From Gigaspora rosea (taxonomy: Eukaryota > Glomeromycota > Glomeromycetes > Diversisporales > Gigasporaceae): 64,000 bases of DNA. The translations under genes were made by a program, and so were the position numbers. Below the pieces are notes generated by a model, which ran no database searches, had not been told where the DNA came from, and was given only the letters and a program-made list of their open reading frames with translations. Shown in pieces: positions 11,450 to 22,720 of the stretch (position 1 is its first letter; every line of letters starts with the position of its first letter). The stretch lies in assembly GCA_003550325.1 (NCBI GenBank), contig QKWP01001189.1, forward strand, positions 28,276 through 92,275. The letters run 5' to 3'.

Positions 11450-11845
11450 TGATTACAAACTTTTAAATCATTAAATTTTCTTGGTATCATTAACAGTAAT
11501 AGTTTTAATACGTAAAGTTTACCAGAACAGGATGCACCACTATTAATAAAAATAGAAATAAAATTGAGAAAATAAATTTAAAGAATGCACGATCATTCTC
11601 AAATTTTATAATAGTGATAGTTCACATCATGCCTATCAAAACAATCTTACTAGATGACTTTGACATTATTATTTTGTATTTACAAATGTTCGAAAAAAAA
11701 ACAAAGAAAAGCAAAATTATATATATTATCAAGAGATTTATATAACTCGTAGATCGTATTCAATGCTTGAACTTATATAGCAGTAAACTAAATCATTTTG
11801 TCATATTATGGTTAAAAATAAAAAGAAGGTTTGATATATCCCAAG
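11450..11845. other. Intergenic, no recognised content
   Basis: AT-rich; no convincing frame or repeat. Confidence 0.4.
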
Positions 11846-11854
11846 ATCTCTAAC

Positions 11855-13040
11855 ACCTATTTCGCTAACTCTAATTTCATGGATAGCCATTTCACTGAAA
11901 GCCTATTTCTTTCTCACTTCCCAAATGACCTGTTTTCTTGACAGCTTACTTCCACAAATCCATTTCTCTTTCACTGACAGTTACTTTCCCAGTACCCCAT
12001 TTTACCAATAACTACCGTAAAGTGCCGTATACAAGACCCAGGTATGTTACATTCCACCAAATTTTAAACTATATGGGCCCTCAAAAGTAGAAACCAGACA
12101 ATTTGGCAGATCACGGGTTTTGAGAAAATCGGCAAAAACTATTTTGTTACACAAAATCAAAACAATCTAAAAATAGTATATTCATGATTAACAAACCTGT
12201 TTAAACAGGATTATCAGATCTATAGACCTGTAAATTGCTTCAAAATCGCAGTAAATCTATTTTTAAATTATAGCGTCAAAAGCTTTTAACCATTGTATCA
12301 CAAAAATTTATTAAGTGATCAGACTTTCATTATTAAGTAAAAAAGTTTTGTCATTAAATTTTACACCTGATCAATCAAACAGGTTAATTTTCAAAAAATT
12401 GTCAAATTGTCTGGTTTCTACTTTTGAGGGCCCATATACATTAGTAGACCCGGGTCTAGTACGCGCTGTGAGGTTATATCGTAAAATGAAAAAAATTAAA
12501 GTGTATATACACTTTGTCTTTACAATGGGCACTCTAACGATTTAAAAATATATATATATTTGATTAATATAGATTTTAAGGTTCGTGCCCGTCTAATTCA
12601 TGGTGGATCTACTATTTGGGGATCTCGTATACGGCACTTTATGGTATTTTGCTGATACCTTTTTTATCAACTTCACTAATAACCACTTCGCGACAGTATT
12701 TTGTTGGTTAGTGTTAGAGTTAGCTAGTTTTATGGTTGGTGCTAGCTGGAAGTAGTTTGTTAGCAAAATAGCTATCAGTGAAATCTACCAAAAACCTTTT
12801 ATTTTTAGCCATTTTATTTCTTAGCTAATTTGTGAAATATAGTTTAGAAGGATCTATAAATTGATAAAGTATCTGTGAGTGAATAGCTGTTAGCGAAATG
12901 GAACATTGGGAGGTGGAATTTTGGGGAAGTGGTGTGAAGAAGTGGGCTGTCGGTAAAATTGGCTGTCAATAAAATGGATTGTCATTGAAATGGTTATAGA
13001 TAAAATTGGTGTTGATGAAATAGTTGTCACCAAAGTTTAC
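11855..13040. mobile_element. Foldback element with reiterated GACAG arms (copy a)
   Basis: The left arm (11855-12010) repeats words such as CCATTTCACTGA, CTTGACAGCTTACTT and CACTGACAGTTACTT about every 15-20 bp. The right part (12650-13040) carries the reverse complement (GCTGTCGGTAAAATTGGCTG and similar). The arms are split by a TIR element at 12015-12644. The arms are reiterations of a short motif, not a unique inverted repeat. Confidence 0.6.
12015..12644. mobile_element. 630-bp TIR element with TA target site
   Basis: CCGTAAAGTGCCGTATAC at the left pairs with GTATACGGCACTTTATGG at the right, flanked by TA. A second inner pair is GGGCCCTCAAAAGTAGAAAC (12076) with GTTTCTACTTTTGAGGGCCC (~12415). 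Removing the element restores continuity of the surrounding foldback. Tc1/mariner-like by the TA site; no transposase. Confidence 0.75.
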
Positions 13041-13169
13041 CAAATCTGAAGCTGGGTTGTAAAAAGATAACAAGATATGATATAATGATGTTAAGTACAA
13101 TTATAATTGGTAATAAAATAAAATAATACCAGGAACATGACCATGCTTGCATAACGGAGCATATAATAT

Positions 13170-14030
13170 AAAAGGATTCGGTAAACTTCACCAAAAACTA
13201 CTTATCCGACACCAATTTCGCCGATGGCCATTTCAATGACAGCCCACTTCCCCAACAGCACATTTCCCCGACAACCCATTTCCTTGACAGTTTACTTCCC
13301 CGAATCCACTTTCTCGACATTCCATTTGACTGACATTCTATTTCACCTACACCCATTTTCGCTGACAGCTATTAATAAAGCTTCACAAATAGATTAGCTT
13401 TATATTACGAAAATGATTTTTGATTATCAATCATTTTGTTCATGTGATAGAAAATGATGGAAATTATTCAAATTATTACAGGCTGTGAGAATGTCATTTT
13501 TAATTTGCTATATAGCCAAAAAACCGTAATAAAAACGTGAAAAAATTTAAAATGAGATGATCGTAATCAATCTATTGCTTTCGCTATGAATTAATAATCA
13601 GTTGTTATCTATTTATATATATGTTGTGCATCAGATTGAATCTGACGTACTATCAGTTGACCAGCATTAAATGATCAACAACAACTGGCCTAAACTAACC
13701 CTAACTTTACCGTAATTTTACCTAACTCTAATCTAATTTAGCCCAGATCTAATCTGATGCACGACATATATATATAGTTACAAACAAAAGTTAATTTGCA
13801 AATAGCTGTCGACGAAATAAAATAGAATGTCAGTAAAATGGGATGTCGAGAAAGTGGCTGTCAGCAAAATGGGATATTGGTGAAAAGGACTCAGGGAAGT
13901 AAGTTGTCAGGAAATGAATTGACGGGAAATGGGGTTGTCAAAATTGTGTAGTATCGGCAAAATGGCTGTCAGCGTAATTGGTGTTAGAGAAATAGGTGTC
14001 AGCAAAATTAGAAAATGCTAGTTTAAAACC
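13170..14030. mobile_element. Foldback element with reiterated GACAG arms (copy b)
   Basis: The left arm 13175-13380 (CACTTCCCCAACAGCACATT, TTTCCCCGACAACCC, TTCGCTGACAGC) is mirrored by 13797-14020 (GCTGTCAGCAAAATGGGA, GGATGTCGAGAAAGTGG). The loop contains another hairpin element at 13614-13776. Confidence 0.65.
13614..13776. mobile_element. Hairpin MITE with telomere-like loop
   Basis: TATATATATGTTGTGCATCA is inverted as TGATGCACGACATATATATA, giving arms of ~30 bp. The loop reads CTAACCCTAACTTTACC... with several CTAA words (13691-13730). Confidence 0.7.
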
Positions 14031-14259
14031 ATCTAATAGTATATAAAAATCTTATATTTGATTGGACAGCATAATTATAATGATATACACCAGGAACGGA
14101 GTGCAAGTTAAGTGGTCCGCATTCTGAGCATTTGATTGGATAAAAATACCTTAAGACTTTGAACAATGCTAAAAAAGGTTTTATGGGATGAGCGAATCTG
14201 GTGACGTCATTGCCATGAATTGTTAGAGAAAAAGCTCATAAATAGTTATCTATAATGGG

Positions 14260-14575
14260 TGGAAATCAATTAATCGACAATCACTTCACCGACGTAACAT
14301 TTTACCGACAATTATTCACCGACACGTTCATTTTACTGACAGTTTATTTCACCGAAGCTCATTTTACTAACAAAGTAATTCTGGTCATTGTCATTAGGGT
14401 CAGGTAGAATTAGGTAGAATTAGGGCTAAAGTCAGGGAGCTTTTTGAAAAAAAACTTGTCGGTGAAATGAACTTCGGTGAAACAAACTGTTGTTAAAATG
14501 AACTTGTCAGTGAGTATTTGTCAGTAAAATGTTATGTCGGTGAAGTGATTGTCAGCAAAATAATACGAACCTCAT
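14260..14575. mobile_element. Foldback element (copy c) with telomere-like loop
   Basis: The arms repeat CACTTCACCGACG, ATTTTACCGACA, TTCACCGACACG, ATTTTACTGACAG and ATTTCACCGAAG. The right arm 14450-14575 is their inverted copy. The loop (14393-14430) contains TTAGGGTCAGG and AATTAGGGC. A diverged relative is at 17175-17480. Confidence 0.7.
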
Positions 14576-14599
14576 AAATTCTGGGATATCTAAAAAAAT

Positions 14600-15292
14600 T
14601 TGCTGAATGATTCTTCCTATTTTGACAAATTTTGGAGACCTTGCAGCTGTCCTTCTCGATGCCGATTCATTCTTCATAACACCGTCCAATGTTAAGTGTT
14701 CCAGCAAAGCTTCTCATATCCACTGATTTTTGATAATAAATGAAGGCTTTATATTCATTCTTTTCGACGCCTATTCCATCATTATAACAATAACCAACAA
14801 GGTCAACATCATCCATGTCAGCAGATTTTTTATAATAAATAAATGACTTATGTTCATCTTTCTCAACTCCAATTCTTTTTTGAAACAGTTTCCAAGTACA
14901 AGTATTCCACCAGTATGTCCATTTTCTGCTGATTTTTGATAATATATAAAAGCTTCACTTTCAACCTTTTCAACTCCTATATCGGAGTAATAGTAATTAC
15001 AACACTATACATTCTATCAGCATGCCCCGCATCTGCAGATTTTTATAACATTCGAATACCTTATGTTCATATTTCTCAACCCCAATTTCTTTTTGAAAAC
15101 AGTTCCCAGGCGCAAGCATTCCACCAGCATGCCAATTTTCTGCTGATTTTTGATAATATATTAAAGCTTCACTTTCATCCTTTTCAATTCCTATTCTGGA
15201 ATAATAGTAATTACCAACATTGTACATTCCATCAGCATGCCCCGCATCTGTGAACTTTTTATAATATTCAAATGCCTTATAATGATGGGAAA
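14600..15292 (-). pseudogene. Sel1-like repeat protein, broken
   Basis: The minus-strand frames give four to five Sel1 repeats with the hallmark GxGVEKDExxAFxYYxKSA pattern: RIGIEKDESEALIYYQKSAE (~15200-15140), IGVEKYEHKVFE, GVEKVESEAFIYYQKSAENG, RIGVEKDEHKSFIYYKKSAD and GVEKNEYKAFIYYQKS. Sel1 repeats are ~36-residue helix pairs used as protein-interaction scaffolds. A frame change after KNLQMRG near 15000, another near 14900 and a TGA after CYEE (~14660) break it. No N-terminal catalytic domain is found before the TIR element at 15.38 kb, so it is a fragment. Similar fragments occur at 17.8, 49.2, 58.1 and 60.3 kb. Confidence 0.8.
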
Positions 15293-15381
15293 AATGCGCA
15301 TTTTATCTTTTAATGCCAAATTTGCCTGCATAATTTATTTTTTGTACAATTGCTAAAAAAGTAGATAGGTGTAATCTGCTT

Positions 15382-15712
15382 TACTTATTTGTGCCAGTAA
15401 TACAAACTCCTAAAAGGCAACTACCAATCAGTGAGTTCGAATTTTGATCATTCCAGATCAGCCCGACATGAATTCTGAACACGTGCAGAAGAAGAAAAAA
15501 GCGAAAATACACCAAAACTAGCATTTAAACTGACCTTTGTGCACAATTAAAAATGTGGGGACAAAATTTTACATATAATGGGCAACTATATATAGCTATA
15601 CCTCCCCTAACCCTAACCCTAATCCTACCCCTAATATTGTGTTTTTGCACACTTTGTTTATTTACAAAATGAAATTTCCTTTTAGGATTGTATTATCAGC
15701 ACAAATAAGTAA
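15382..15712. mobile_element. TIR element with telomere-like interior
   Basis: TTTACTTATTTGTGCCAGTA with ACAAACTCCTAAAAGGCA at the left is inverted at the right as TTTTAGGATTGTATTATCAG with GCACAAATAAGTAAA. The interior holds CCCTAACCCTAACCCTAATC (15604-15635). The same terminal sequence recurs singly near 22670, 34275, 37500 and 52150. No target duplication was clear. Confidence 0.7.
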
Positions 15713-15740
15713 ATCTGGTGTGATCCCCTAAACCTTATTT

Positions 15741-16292
15741 CAATTAAGTGATAATCTGTGAAAGATCTGCACTATTTTTATATTAAAATTTGGGGCAAAT
15801 TACTATGATCTTTTATTATATGCTGAAATCTAAAGCTGTTCTAATAATAAGTAATTTTTTATTAAGTTAACACCTCAAGTCAATTAATTGAAAGTTGTAG
15901 AACTCATTGAGACGCATCTAATGGTGGTTAGATCATTCAAATCGACCTACTGTACGCTGAGATATCAATAAAAAACGATTGGCCAACTATACAAAATTTC
16001 TAGTTTGTTTACGTAAAATTTTATATAGTCAGCCAATAGTTTTTTAGCGATATCTTAATGTACACTAGGCCGATTTGAATGATCTAACCACCATTAGATG
16101 TGTCTTAGTGAGCTCTACAACTTTCAATTAATCTATTTGAGCTGTTAACTTAATAAAAAATTACTTATTATTGGAGCAGCTACAGATTTCAGCTTTATAT
16201 TAAAAGTTTATATTGTACTTATCCCCAAAATTTACTATTGTCCCAATATGGTAATAGTGCCGATCTTTCACAGATTATCACTTAATTCAATT
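15741..16292. mobile_element. Large foldback, ~245-bp arms
   Basis: CAATTAAGTGATAATCTGTG on the left is mirrored by CACAGATTATCACTTAATTC on the right. The pairing continues through ATGGTGGTTAGATCATTCAA / TTGAATGATCTAACCACCAT to a loop of about 70 bp. The arms cover nearly all of the element. A transcript would be a long double-stranded RNA. No coding content. Confidence 0.85.
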
Positions 16293-16404
16293 AGCTTTAT
16301 ACAATACTTTGGCAAAGTATTATTTTAAAGTTTGTACTAAAAATTTTTACTAACTAAAAGATTATATTTTCACCTATATATAACATTATAGCAAAAATAT
16401 TAAA

Positions 16405-16715
16405 ATATTTAACTGTGAATATCTTTTGATCCACTGATCCGTTTTGGATGATTTAACTACCAGAATAATCGTTTAAACAAGACAATTCTAATGAGCCTAA
16501 AATCACTAAAATACAATTACAGAATCCCGAGATCGATAATGATTTATTTATATTATAAATCTTTATTGATCTTAGGATCATGTGATCAAATTTGAATTGA
16601 TTTTGGATTTATTAGAATTGCCCATTAATACGATCATTTTGGTAGTGTGTATATATGTTAAATCATCCAAAAGGATCAGTAGATCAAAAGTTATTCAATG
16701 TTGAAAATTTTAATA
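16405..16715. mobile_element. Foldback, ~120-bp imperfect arms
   Basis: ATCTTTTGATCCACTGATCC / GGATCAGTAGATCAAAAG and GATGATTTAAC / GTTAAATCATC pair across a centre at ~16560. Confidence 0.8.
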
Positions 16716-16913
16716 TATTAATAATATATATAAATATAATACTTTAAGATATTTTTTTTTGAAAAATTGTAATTTTTTATTTTTGTAAAATTTAAAATTA
16801 AGTTCTAATAATAATTGGGGATCAAATATATTTAAAAAATTTTTTTAAATTTAAAACTTTAATTATTTTCTTTGACTTTATAAAAATAGATTAATTTTAA
16901 CTTTGTAGAAATT

Positions 16914-17100
16914 TATAAAAAAATATAGATATTTATTATAATTTATTATTTAAAAACAAAATATAAATCTAAAAGAATATTATATCAAAAATTAAATAAA
17001 TTTTATAAAAAAATATAGATATTTATTATAATTTATTATTTAAAAACAAAATATAAATCTAAAAGAATATTATATCAAAATTTAAATAAATTTTATAAAA
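16914..17100. repeat. 90-bp tandem duplication
   Basis: The AT-only unit beginning AAATATAGATATTTATTATA occurs at 16921 and 17011 with almost no differences, plus a partial third start. Confidence 0.85.
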
Positions 17101-17174
17101 AAATAGTTTTAAAAATATTATATAACTTTTGCAAGCAAATTTGTCTGCACCTACCCTACACATTAAGAGATAAT

Positions 17175-17480
17175 AACAGGTTGCATTATTTTACTGACAA
17201 TCACTTTACTGACACCACATTTTACTGACAATTATTAACCAACCAGTTGACAGTTCATTTCACCAAAGTTCATTTTACTACGGTAACAGTTTTTTTTAAA
17301 AAGAACACTAACTTTAACTCTAATTCTATCCTGACTCTAATATAATAATAACCAGAATTACTTTGTTAGTGAAATGAGCTTTAGTGAAATAATCTGTCAG
17401 TAAAATGAACTTGTTAGTGAATAATTGTCAGTAAAATTGGGATTGATGAAGTGATTATTAGTGAAATGATTGCCATCTGA
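17175..17480. mobile_element. Foldback element (copy d) of the GACA-arm family
   Basis: The left arm (TTTTACTGACAATCACTTTA, CACCACATTTTACTGACAAT) and the right arm (GTCAGTAAAATGAACTTG, GTGAAATGATTGCC) match copy c at 14.3-14.6 kb. The loop has degenerate CTAA words (17303-17342). Confidence 0.65.
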
Positions 17481-17559
17481 TAATAACATGTGTATGTTAT
17501 ATAAAATATGCATGATATTGTATAATATAATTTTGAAATTTATATTTTTCTTTCAGAAA

Positions 17560-18040
17560 ATCAGATACTAGTATGTTCAACTTTTATCTAATTGTGCTCT
17601 TCTTTTATGTTCATTTATTTTCTTTTCAAAATATTTTTGAGACCTTTGTATTCATATTTCTAAATTCTGTATGACAATATGCTCCCTGGGTTAAATTATA
17701 TATGCTTTTAATTTTCTATATAAAATTTTGATATGATAAAGTGCATATAATTCTAAAATATAAGCATAAATATGTATTAATACACATGATTAGGGAATTA
17801 TGTGCACATATGGAACCTATCTCTAATGCCTTATATTTATTTTTTCTAATTTTAATTCCTTTTTCAAATCAATTTCAAGCACAGATATTCTACTAGCATG
17901 TTCAACTTTTGCTAATTTTTGATAATAAATAAGCTTCACTTTCATTTTTCTTGACTTCTATTCCTTTTTTTATAACATTGGCCAACTTGAAATGCTCAAA
18001 AAGCATCACCAATCTGACAGCTTTTTTATAATGAATTTAT
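17560..18040 (-). pseudogene. Sel1-repeat relic
   Basis: Minus-strand text gives fragments such as KKGIEVKKNESEAYL and HYKKAV, interrupted by many stops, resembling the Sel1 fragment at 14.6-15.3 kb. Highly decayed, so the call is tentative. Confidence 0.4.
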
Positions 18041-18089
18041 ATTGATTAAAATATCAACTATAATAATTGTACTATAAACAATATATATG

Positions 18090-18305
18090 GGCTAAATTTT
18101 GTATTTGTATAAATTCTTATTGATTATAACCCTCAAAATTACCAAATTTGGTCTAATTATAATCAAATTTGCAGGTTATTTAGTCTGAGAAATAAATTTT
18201 AAAATCTATTTTCCAGGCTGAATAATCTGAAATTTGACCAAATTTGGCAATTTTGAGAGTTATAATCAACAAGAATCTACAAAAAGCACAACAATTAGCC
18301 TATAT
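18090..18305. mobile_element. Foldback, ~95-bp arms
   Basis: TTCTTATTGATTATAACCCTCAAAATT pairs with AATTTTGAGAGTTATAATCAACAAGAA, and GGCTAAATTTTG with CAATTAGCC. The centre is near 18195. Confidence 0.75.
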
Positions 18306-18734
18306 AAAATAAATAAAAAGAATGTTATAGAGCTATAAAACTTTTAAAAAAAATTTAAATTGAAAAGTAACTACTAATAACAAAAAATATAATAATTAAA
18401 AATCACCAACTAATAATAACCAATACCAATGCAATACAATAATACTATACTAATATTTATATAAACAGGTACACTACTAGTAACAATAAATAAATAAAAA
18501 TATAACTAAGCTATAAAACTACTAAACAAATAATTGAAATAAAAAAATTAAAATATATAGAACTATAATAAGAACTAATTACTGATAACAATAAAGATAT
18601 AAGCAAGGTCTTAAAAAAATAACTACTAATAACTAAAAAGCACTATTAATAAGAGTAGAGATATTTATCAGATAATTTTTGCTCTTAAGAGGGTACTCTG
18701 CCACTATCTAATATTAAACTAGCCAATTAAATTC

Positions 18735-21062
18735 AAGCAAATAATATATACAAACTGGACCCAAACCAAATTTTAGTCAAGTTTGTGTTTGGTTCAAATT
18801 TGGTCTAAAGTCCACAGACTGGTCTGAGTTCAAATATATTTATATGTTTTTTTGGTGTTTAACAAGTTTACTTAGTGTATAAAGTTAGCATTAATTAGTA
18901 AAATTTTGTGAATCATAAGATTTTATAAAATTTTATTAATAAAATTCTATAAAATCTTATAATTTACAAATTTTATTAATTAATTCTAACTTTATACACT
19001 AAGTAACTTGTTTAGTATCCAAAAATAAAAATAAATTAATAGAATTATTTTATTTTACTTGAAATTTAAATATTCGTTGCATAATTTTGATTTTTGATCA
19101 AAAAAGTCAAATTTAAGTATCTTTTCTTCAAATTCAAGTAAAATAAAAACATTCTGCCAATTTTATAAATTTAATGCATTTTTAGGTATTGAATAAGTTT
19201 ACTTAATACATTAAATTAGAATTAATTAGTAAAATCTTGTGAATTATAAAATTTTATGGAATTTTATTAATAGAATTCTATGAAAGCTAATAATTCACAA
19301 AATTTTATTAATTAATCTAAATTTATGCACTATATAACTTGTTTAACATTTAAAGATACATTAAATTGACAAAATTATTTTTATTTACTTGAAATTTAGA
19401 GAATAGATATACTGTATAATTTTGGATTTTTAATCAAGAATATTAAATTTAAGCATATTTTCTTCAAATTTCAAGAAAAATAAAAAAAACTTGCCAATTT
19501 GATATATTTTTAGATGCTAAACAAATTTACTTAATGCATTAAGTTAGAATTAATTAATAAAATTTAGCAAATTTATAGAATTTTATTAATAAAATTTTAT
19601 AAAATCTTATAATTCACAAAATTTTACTAATTATTTTTGAATTAATGCACTAATAAATTTGTTTAGCCTAAAAATATATTAAATTGACAGAACTGTTTTA
19701 TTTTACTTGAAATTTGGAAAAAAGATGCTTAAATTTGACATTTTGATCAAAATCCAAAATGATGCATCTATTCACTAAATTTCAAGTAAAATACTGTAGA
19801 TTTCCAAAAATAAGCTACTCAAAAATAAGTAACCCTCTAATTTTTTCAAAAATCTCAAAAAATCTTCAGCAGTTGCTATATATAAAAGTCCAAATTTTGC
19901 TAAGTAAACCTCAAAAGTGCTATTAACTAAACTTGTTAAGAATATTGAAATACACCTATAATAAAAATTTGGTATTATTTGAACAATATTTTATTAGTAC
20001 ATTTTTCAATTTTTCAAAAAATTTAACAATTTAAAAATAAGCAAGCCCATGTTTTTTGTTGTTCAATTTTAAATTAAAAAATTTTAATTTTAATTTATTT
20101 TAAAAAAATTGATTTTTGATGTTTTTAAAATTGCTTAATTTTAATTGGCCAAATTTCTTGAATTTTGATTGGCTAAATTTTTTTAAATTTCATTATATAA
20201 ATTTAAAAACAATTTAACTAATAATTTGTTTTTAATTGTCCCATTTTTGAATTTTTTTTTATATATAATTATATAAAAATACTATCTTTTTAAAACTATA
20301 TATTAAAAATTATAATATCTTTTTAAAAAAATAAGTTATTAATTTGTAATAAATTGTTTTAGCTACAAAGTAGTAGCTTTCTTTTTTTAATATCTTTTTT
20401 AAACAAAAATTATTAGCTTTTAAAGTTTGTGTAGTCTTTAACTATACCAATTTGATATATTTTTAAATGCCAAACAAGTTTAATTAGTGCATAAAGTTAG
20501 AATTAATTAATAAAAATTTGTAAATTATAAAATTTTATAGAATTTTATTAATCAAATTCTATAAAATCTTATGATTCACAAAATTTTACTATAGTACATG
20601 CAGCCTAATCACATCAAATATTTATATAAAATATAAAATTGCAAAGGCCTTTTATTTAAAAGTTCAATTGCAAAAAAAATTTTATATATTTAGGTATTAT
20701 TTGACAAGCTCTATTCAACTATTTAATTTTAAGCTTTTTAAAACCTTTATCAAAAAAATTTAATTTTTAAAAAAAGCTATTTTAAAAATTCAGCACAGAT
20801 ATAAAAAAAAAATTAAAAAACATATAAAAATTTAACCAATTACATTCATTTTATAAGTAAATGATTAGCAAAAATTTCAGCACTAACAATATGATTTGAT
20901 GCAACTAGATGCAAGCACCATAATTAATTCTTAACTTCATGCATTAAGTAAAATTGCACTGTAGCAAAAAATATATATAAATATATTCAGACTCAGACCA
21001 GTTTGCAGACTTTGGACCAGACCCAGACCAAAGCATAATTGAACCTGAGTCTGGTTAAGTAA
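18735..21062. mobile_element. 2.3-kb composite of palindromic units with ~100-bp inverted ends
   Basis: A left block (18735-18845, AAACTGGACCCAAACC...CACAGACTGGTCTGAG) is repeated inverted at 20968-21062 (CTCAGACCAGTTTGCAGACT). Between them are four copies of a ~170-bp palindrome whose arms read ACAAGTTTACTTAGTGCAT...AATTCTATAAAATCTTAT, at ~18850-19020, 19180-19350, 19505-19675 and 20460-20590. The first three are spaced ~330 bp apart with inverted spacers. No coding capacity. Confidence 0.6.
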
Positions 21063-21222
21063 TTCTCAAGAATTACTAATCCAAATTGGCTAAAATCTTA
21101 ATATGTTATAGCCAAATATTATATATATTTTCAGAAAATTTTTTATCTAATTTAGATTAGTAATTGTAAAGAAAAGCATAGCCAGAGATTAAGTAAAATA
21201 AAATTTTTATATTTTTAATTAG

Positions 21223-22031
21223 GGCACTGACATTTATTACCTAATATCCGTTTACTATAGGGGCTTACCCCTACCCTAGTGTTCTGACCCGGGTTAGATA
21301 ATAGTGACCCGACAGGTTAGATATTTAACCCAGGTCATGACCTGGGTCAACGGGTCATATAGAAGTTTCTTAAAGTTAATCGCACTTTGAATTTATAGCG
21401 CTTTGCAAAAAAGTGCCTGTGATTTTTACAGTGATGATGACGGAAAATCTCTGTGATTCTTAACAAAAAAGTCAAATTAATTAAAATTTATGTAAATTGA
21501 TATATTAAATTATGCTTTCAAGATAATGAATAACCATAATAATGTAGATAAATAATATGCCACTTCAAGTAAGTACTGTACATATTTTGAAAATCTAAAG
21601 CATTGTAATTTTGCGTAATTTTGACTTTACAAATTGATTAGTAATCAATTTATAGAAACGAATCTTAATTGAAAAATCATCTGATTTCCTATGGTTTTAC
21701 ATAACATTTTTGCAAAGTGCAAAAAAAAATTTTTTTCATTCTGTTACCATAATGTTACTTTTATAAAAATTTTGGTTTACGAATTTATATCGGAAAAATG
21801 GTTTAATTTTTTTTACTATCCCTAATCACGACCCTTTGACCCGGGTTAGAACAATTTCTGACCCATGGCCCATCAGGTCAGGTGACCCATACGGGTCAAC
21901 TGACCCAGGTCAAAACACTACCCCACCCCCAGGTAAGATCTATAAATAGAATTTTGGCCAATCAAATTTAACTAAGGTAAGATTTTTCTTGACCTCCACC
22001 CCTAAAATATTACCTAATAAATGTCAGCGCC
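21223..22031. mobile_element. Outer MITE split by a hAT-type insertion
   Basis: GGCACTGACATTTATTACCT at the left pairs with AATAAATGTCAGCGCC at the right. Without the inner 644-bp insertion and one target copy it would be about 160 bp. Inner arms pair GGTAAGATTTTTCTTGAC-type words. Confidence 0.7.
21277..21920. mobile_element. Non-autonomous hAT-type element
   Basis: The ends TAGTGTTCTGACCCGGGTTA and (inverted) TAGTGTTTTGACCTGGGTCA are flanked by CCCTACCC / CCCCACCC, an 8-bp duplication with one mismatch. The subterminal ends are dense in GACCCGGGTTA-like words, typical of hAT transposase-binding ends. No transposase frame. Confidence 0.75.
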
Positions 22032-22184
22032 ATTATTATTATTAAAAATTTTATATATTATTTTGGCAATTTTGATTGGCTAATAATACTATATTATCAC
22101 CTAATAATCCCTCTGACTTCTTCCCCAAAAATCAGGTGATAAGTGTCTCTATACTAATAATACTAATAATAATTAAAAAATACT

Positions 22185-22690
22185 GGTTTGCTATTTATCA
22201 CCACTGGTGATATCACCAAATATTGCTATACCTCAAAAACATACTAAGTAATTGGAATCGAAGATTCTAAGAAAAATGTTCAACCAAAAAAACTTTGTAT
22301 AAAATAAATTTGGACCTTTATACCCAACATAACATACTGTATACTATAACTGTACACTAACCCTACTCTTAACCCTAAACTTTCATAGTAAAGCACTGGT
22401 GATATTAAGTAATTTTCTTTTGAAATTTTATGTAGGTAGATGAAGTGTGGCATAGTCAAAGAAAAATTTTGATATTTAAGTTTTTTTTAAAAAAACTTTC
22501 AGTGATAATTTCTCAACAACTAACCATCCAAATTTAATGAAAATTTTTTTATCATGTTTGAATAGTCAGTTTTTGAAAATTAATTACTAGAAGTTTTAAA
22601 AAACTTCGAATCTATTAATAGGATCAATTTTGTTTATTGGTTGTTTCCTTTTTAGGAGTTAGTATTACTGGCACAAATAAGTAAAGATGT
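22185..22690. repeat. Dispersed repeat upstream of CRN copy A
   Basis: Sequence beginning TTGCTATTTATCACCACTGG, with CCTCAAAAACATACTAAGTA, a CTAACCCTACTCTTAACCCT tract and an AACTAACCATCCAAATTT module. It recurs at ~36975-37530 and ~51540-52170. It ends with GTATTACTGGCACAAATAAG, the terminal sequence of the 15.4-kb TIR element. The CRN exon 1 starts 30 bp further on. Confidence 0.7.
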
Positions 22691-22720
22691 AAGATAAAAA
22701 TTGTTTGAGAAAATTTTAAA

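Noticed and set aside
12315..12545. 76-codon plus frame
   Set aside because: Begins with GTG and lies within the inner arms of a TIR element; no protein-like conservation.
15604..15635. Telomere-like CCCTAA run as a possible chromosome end
   Set aside because: Only a few repeats, internal, and enclosed by the inverted ends of a TIR element.
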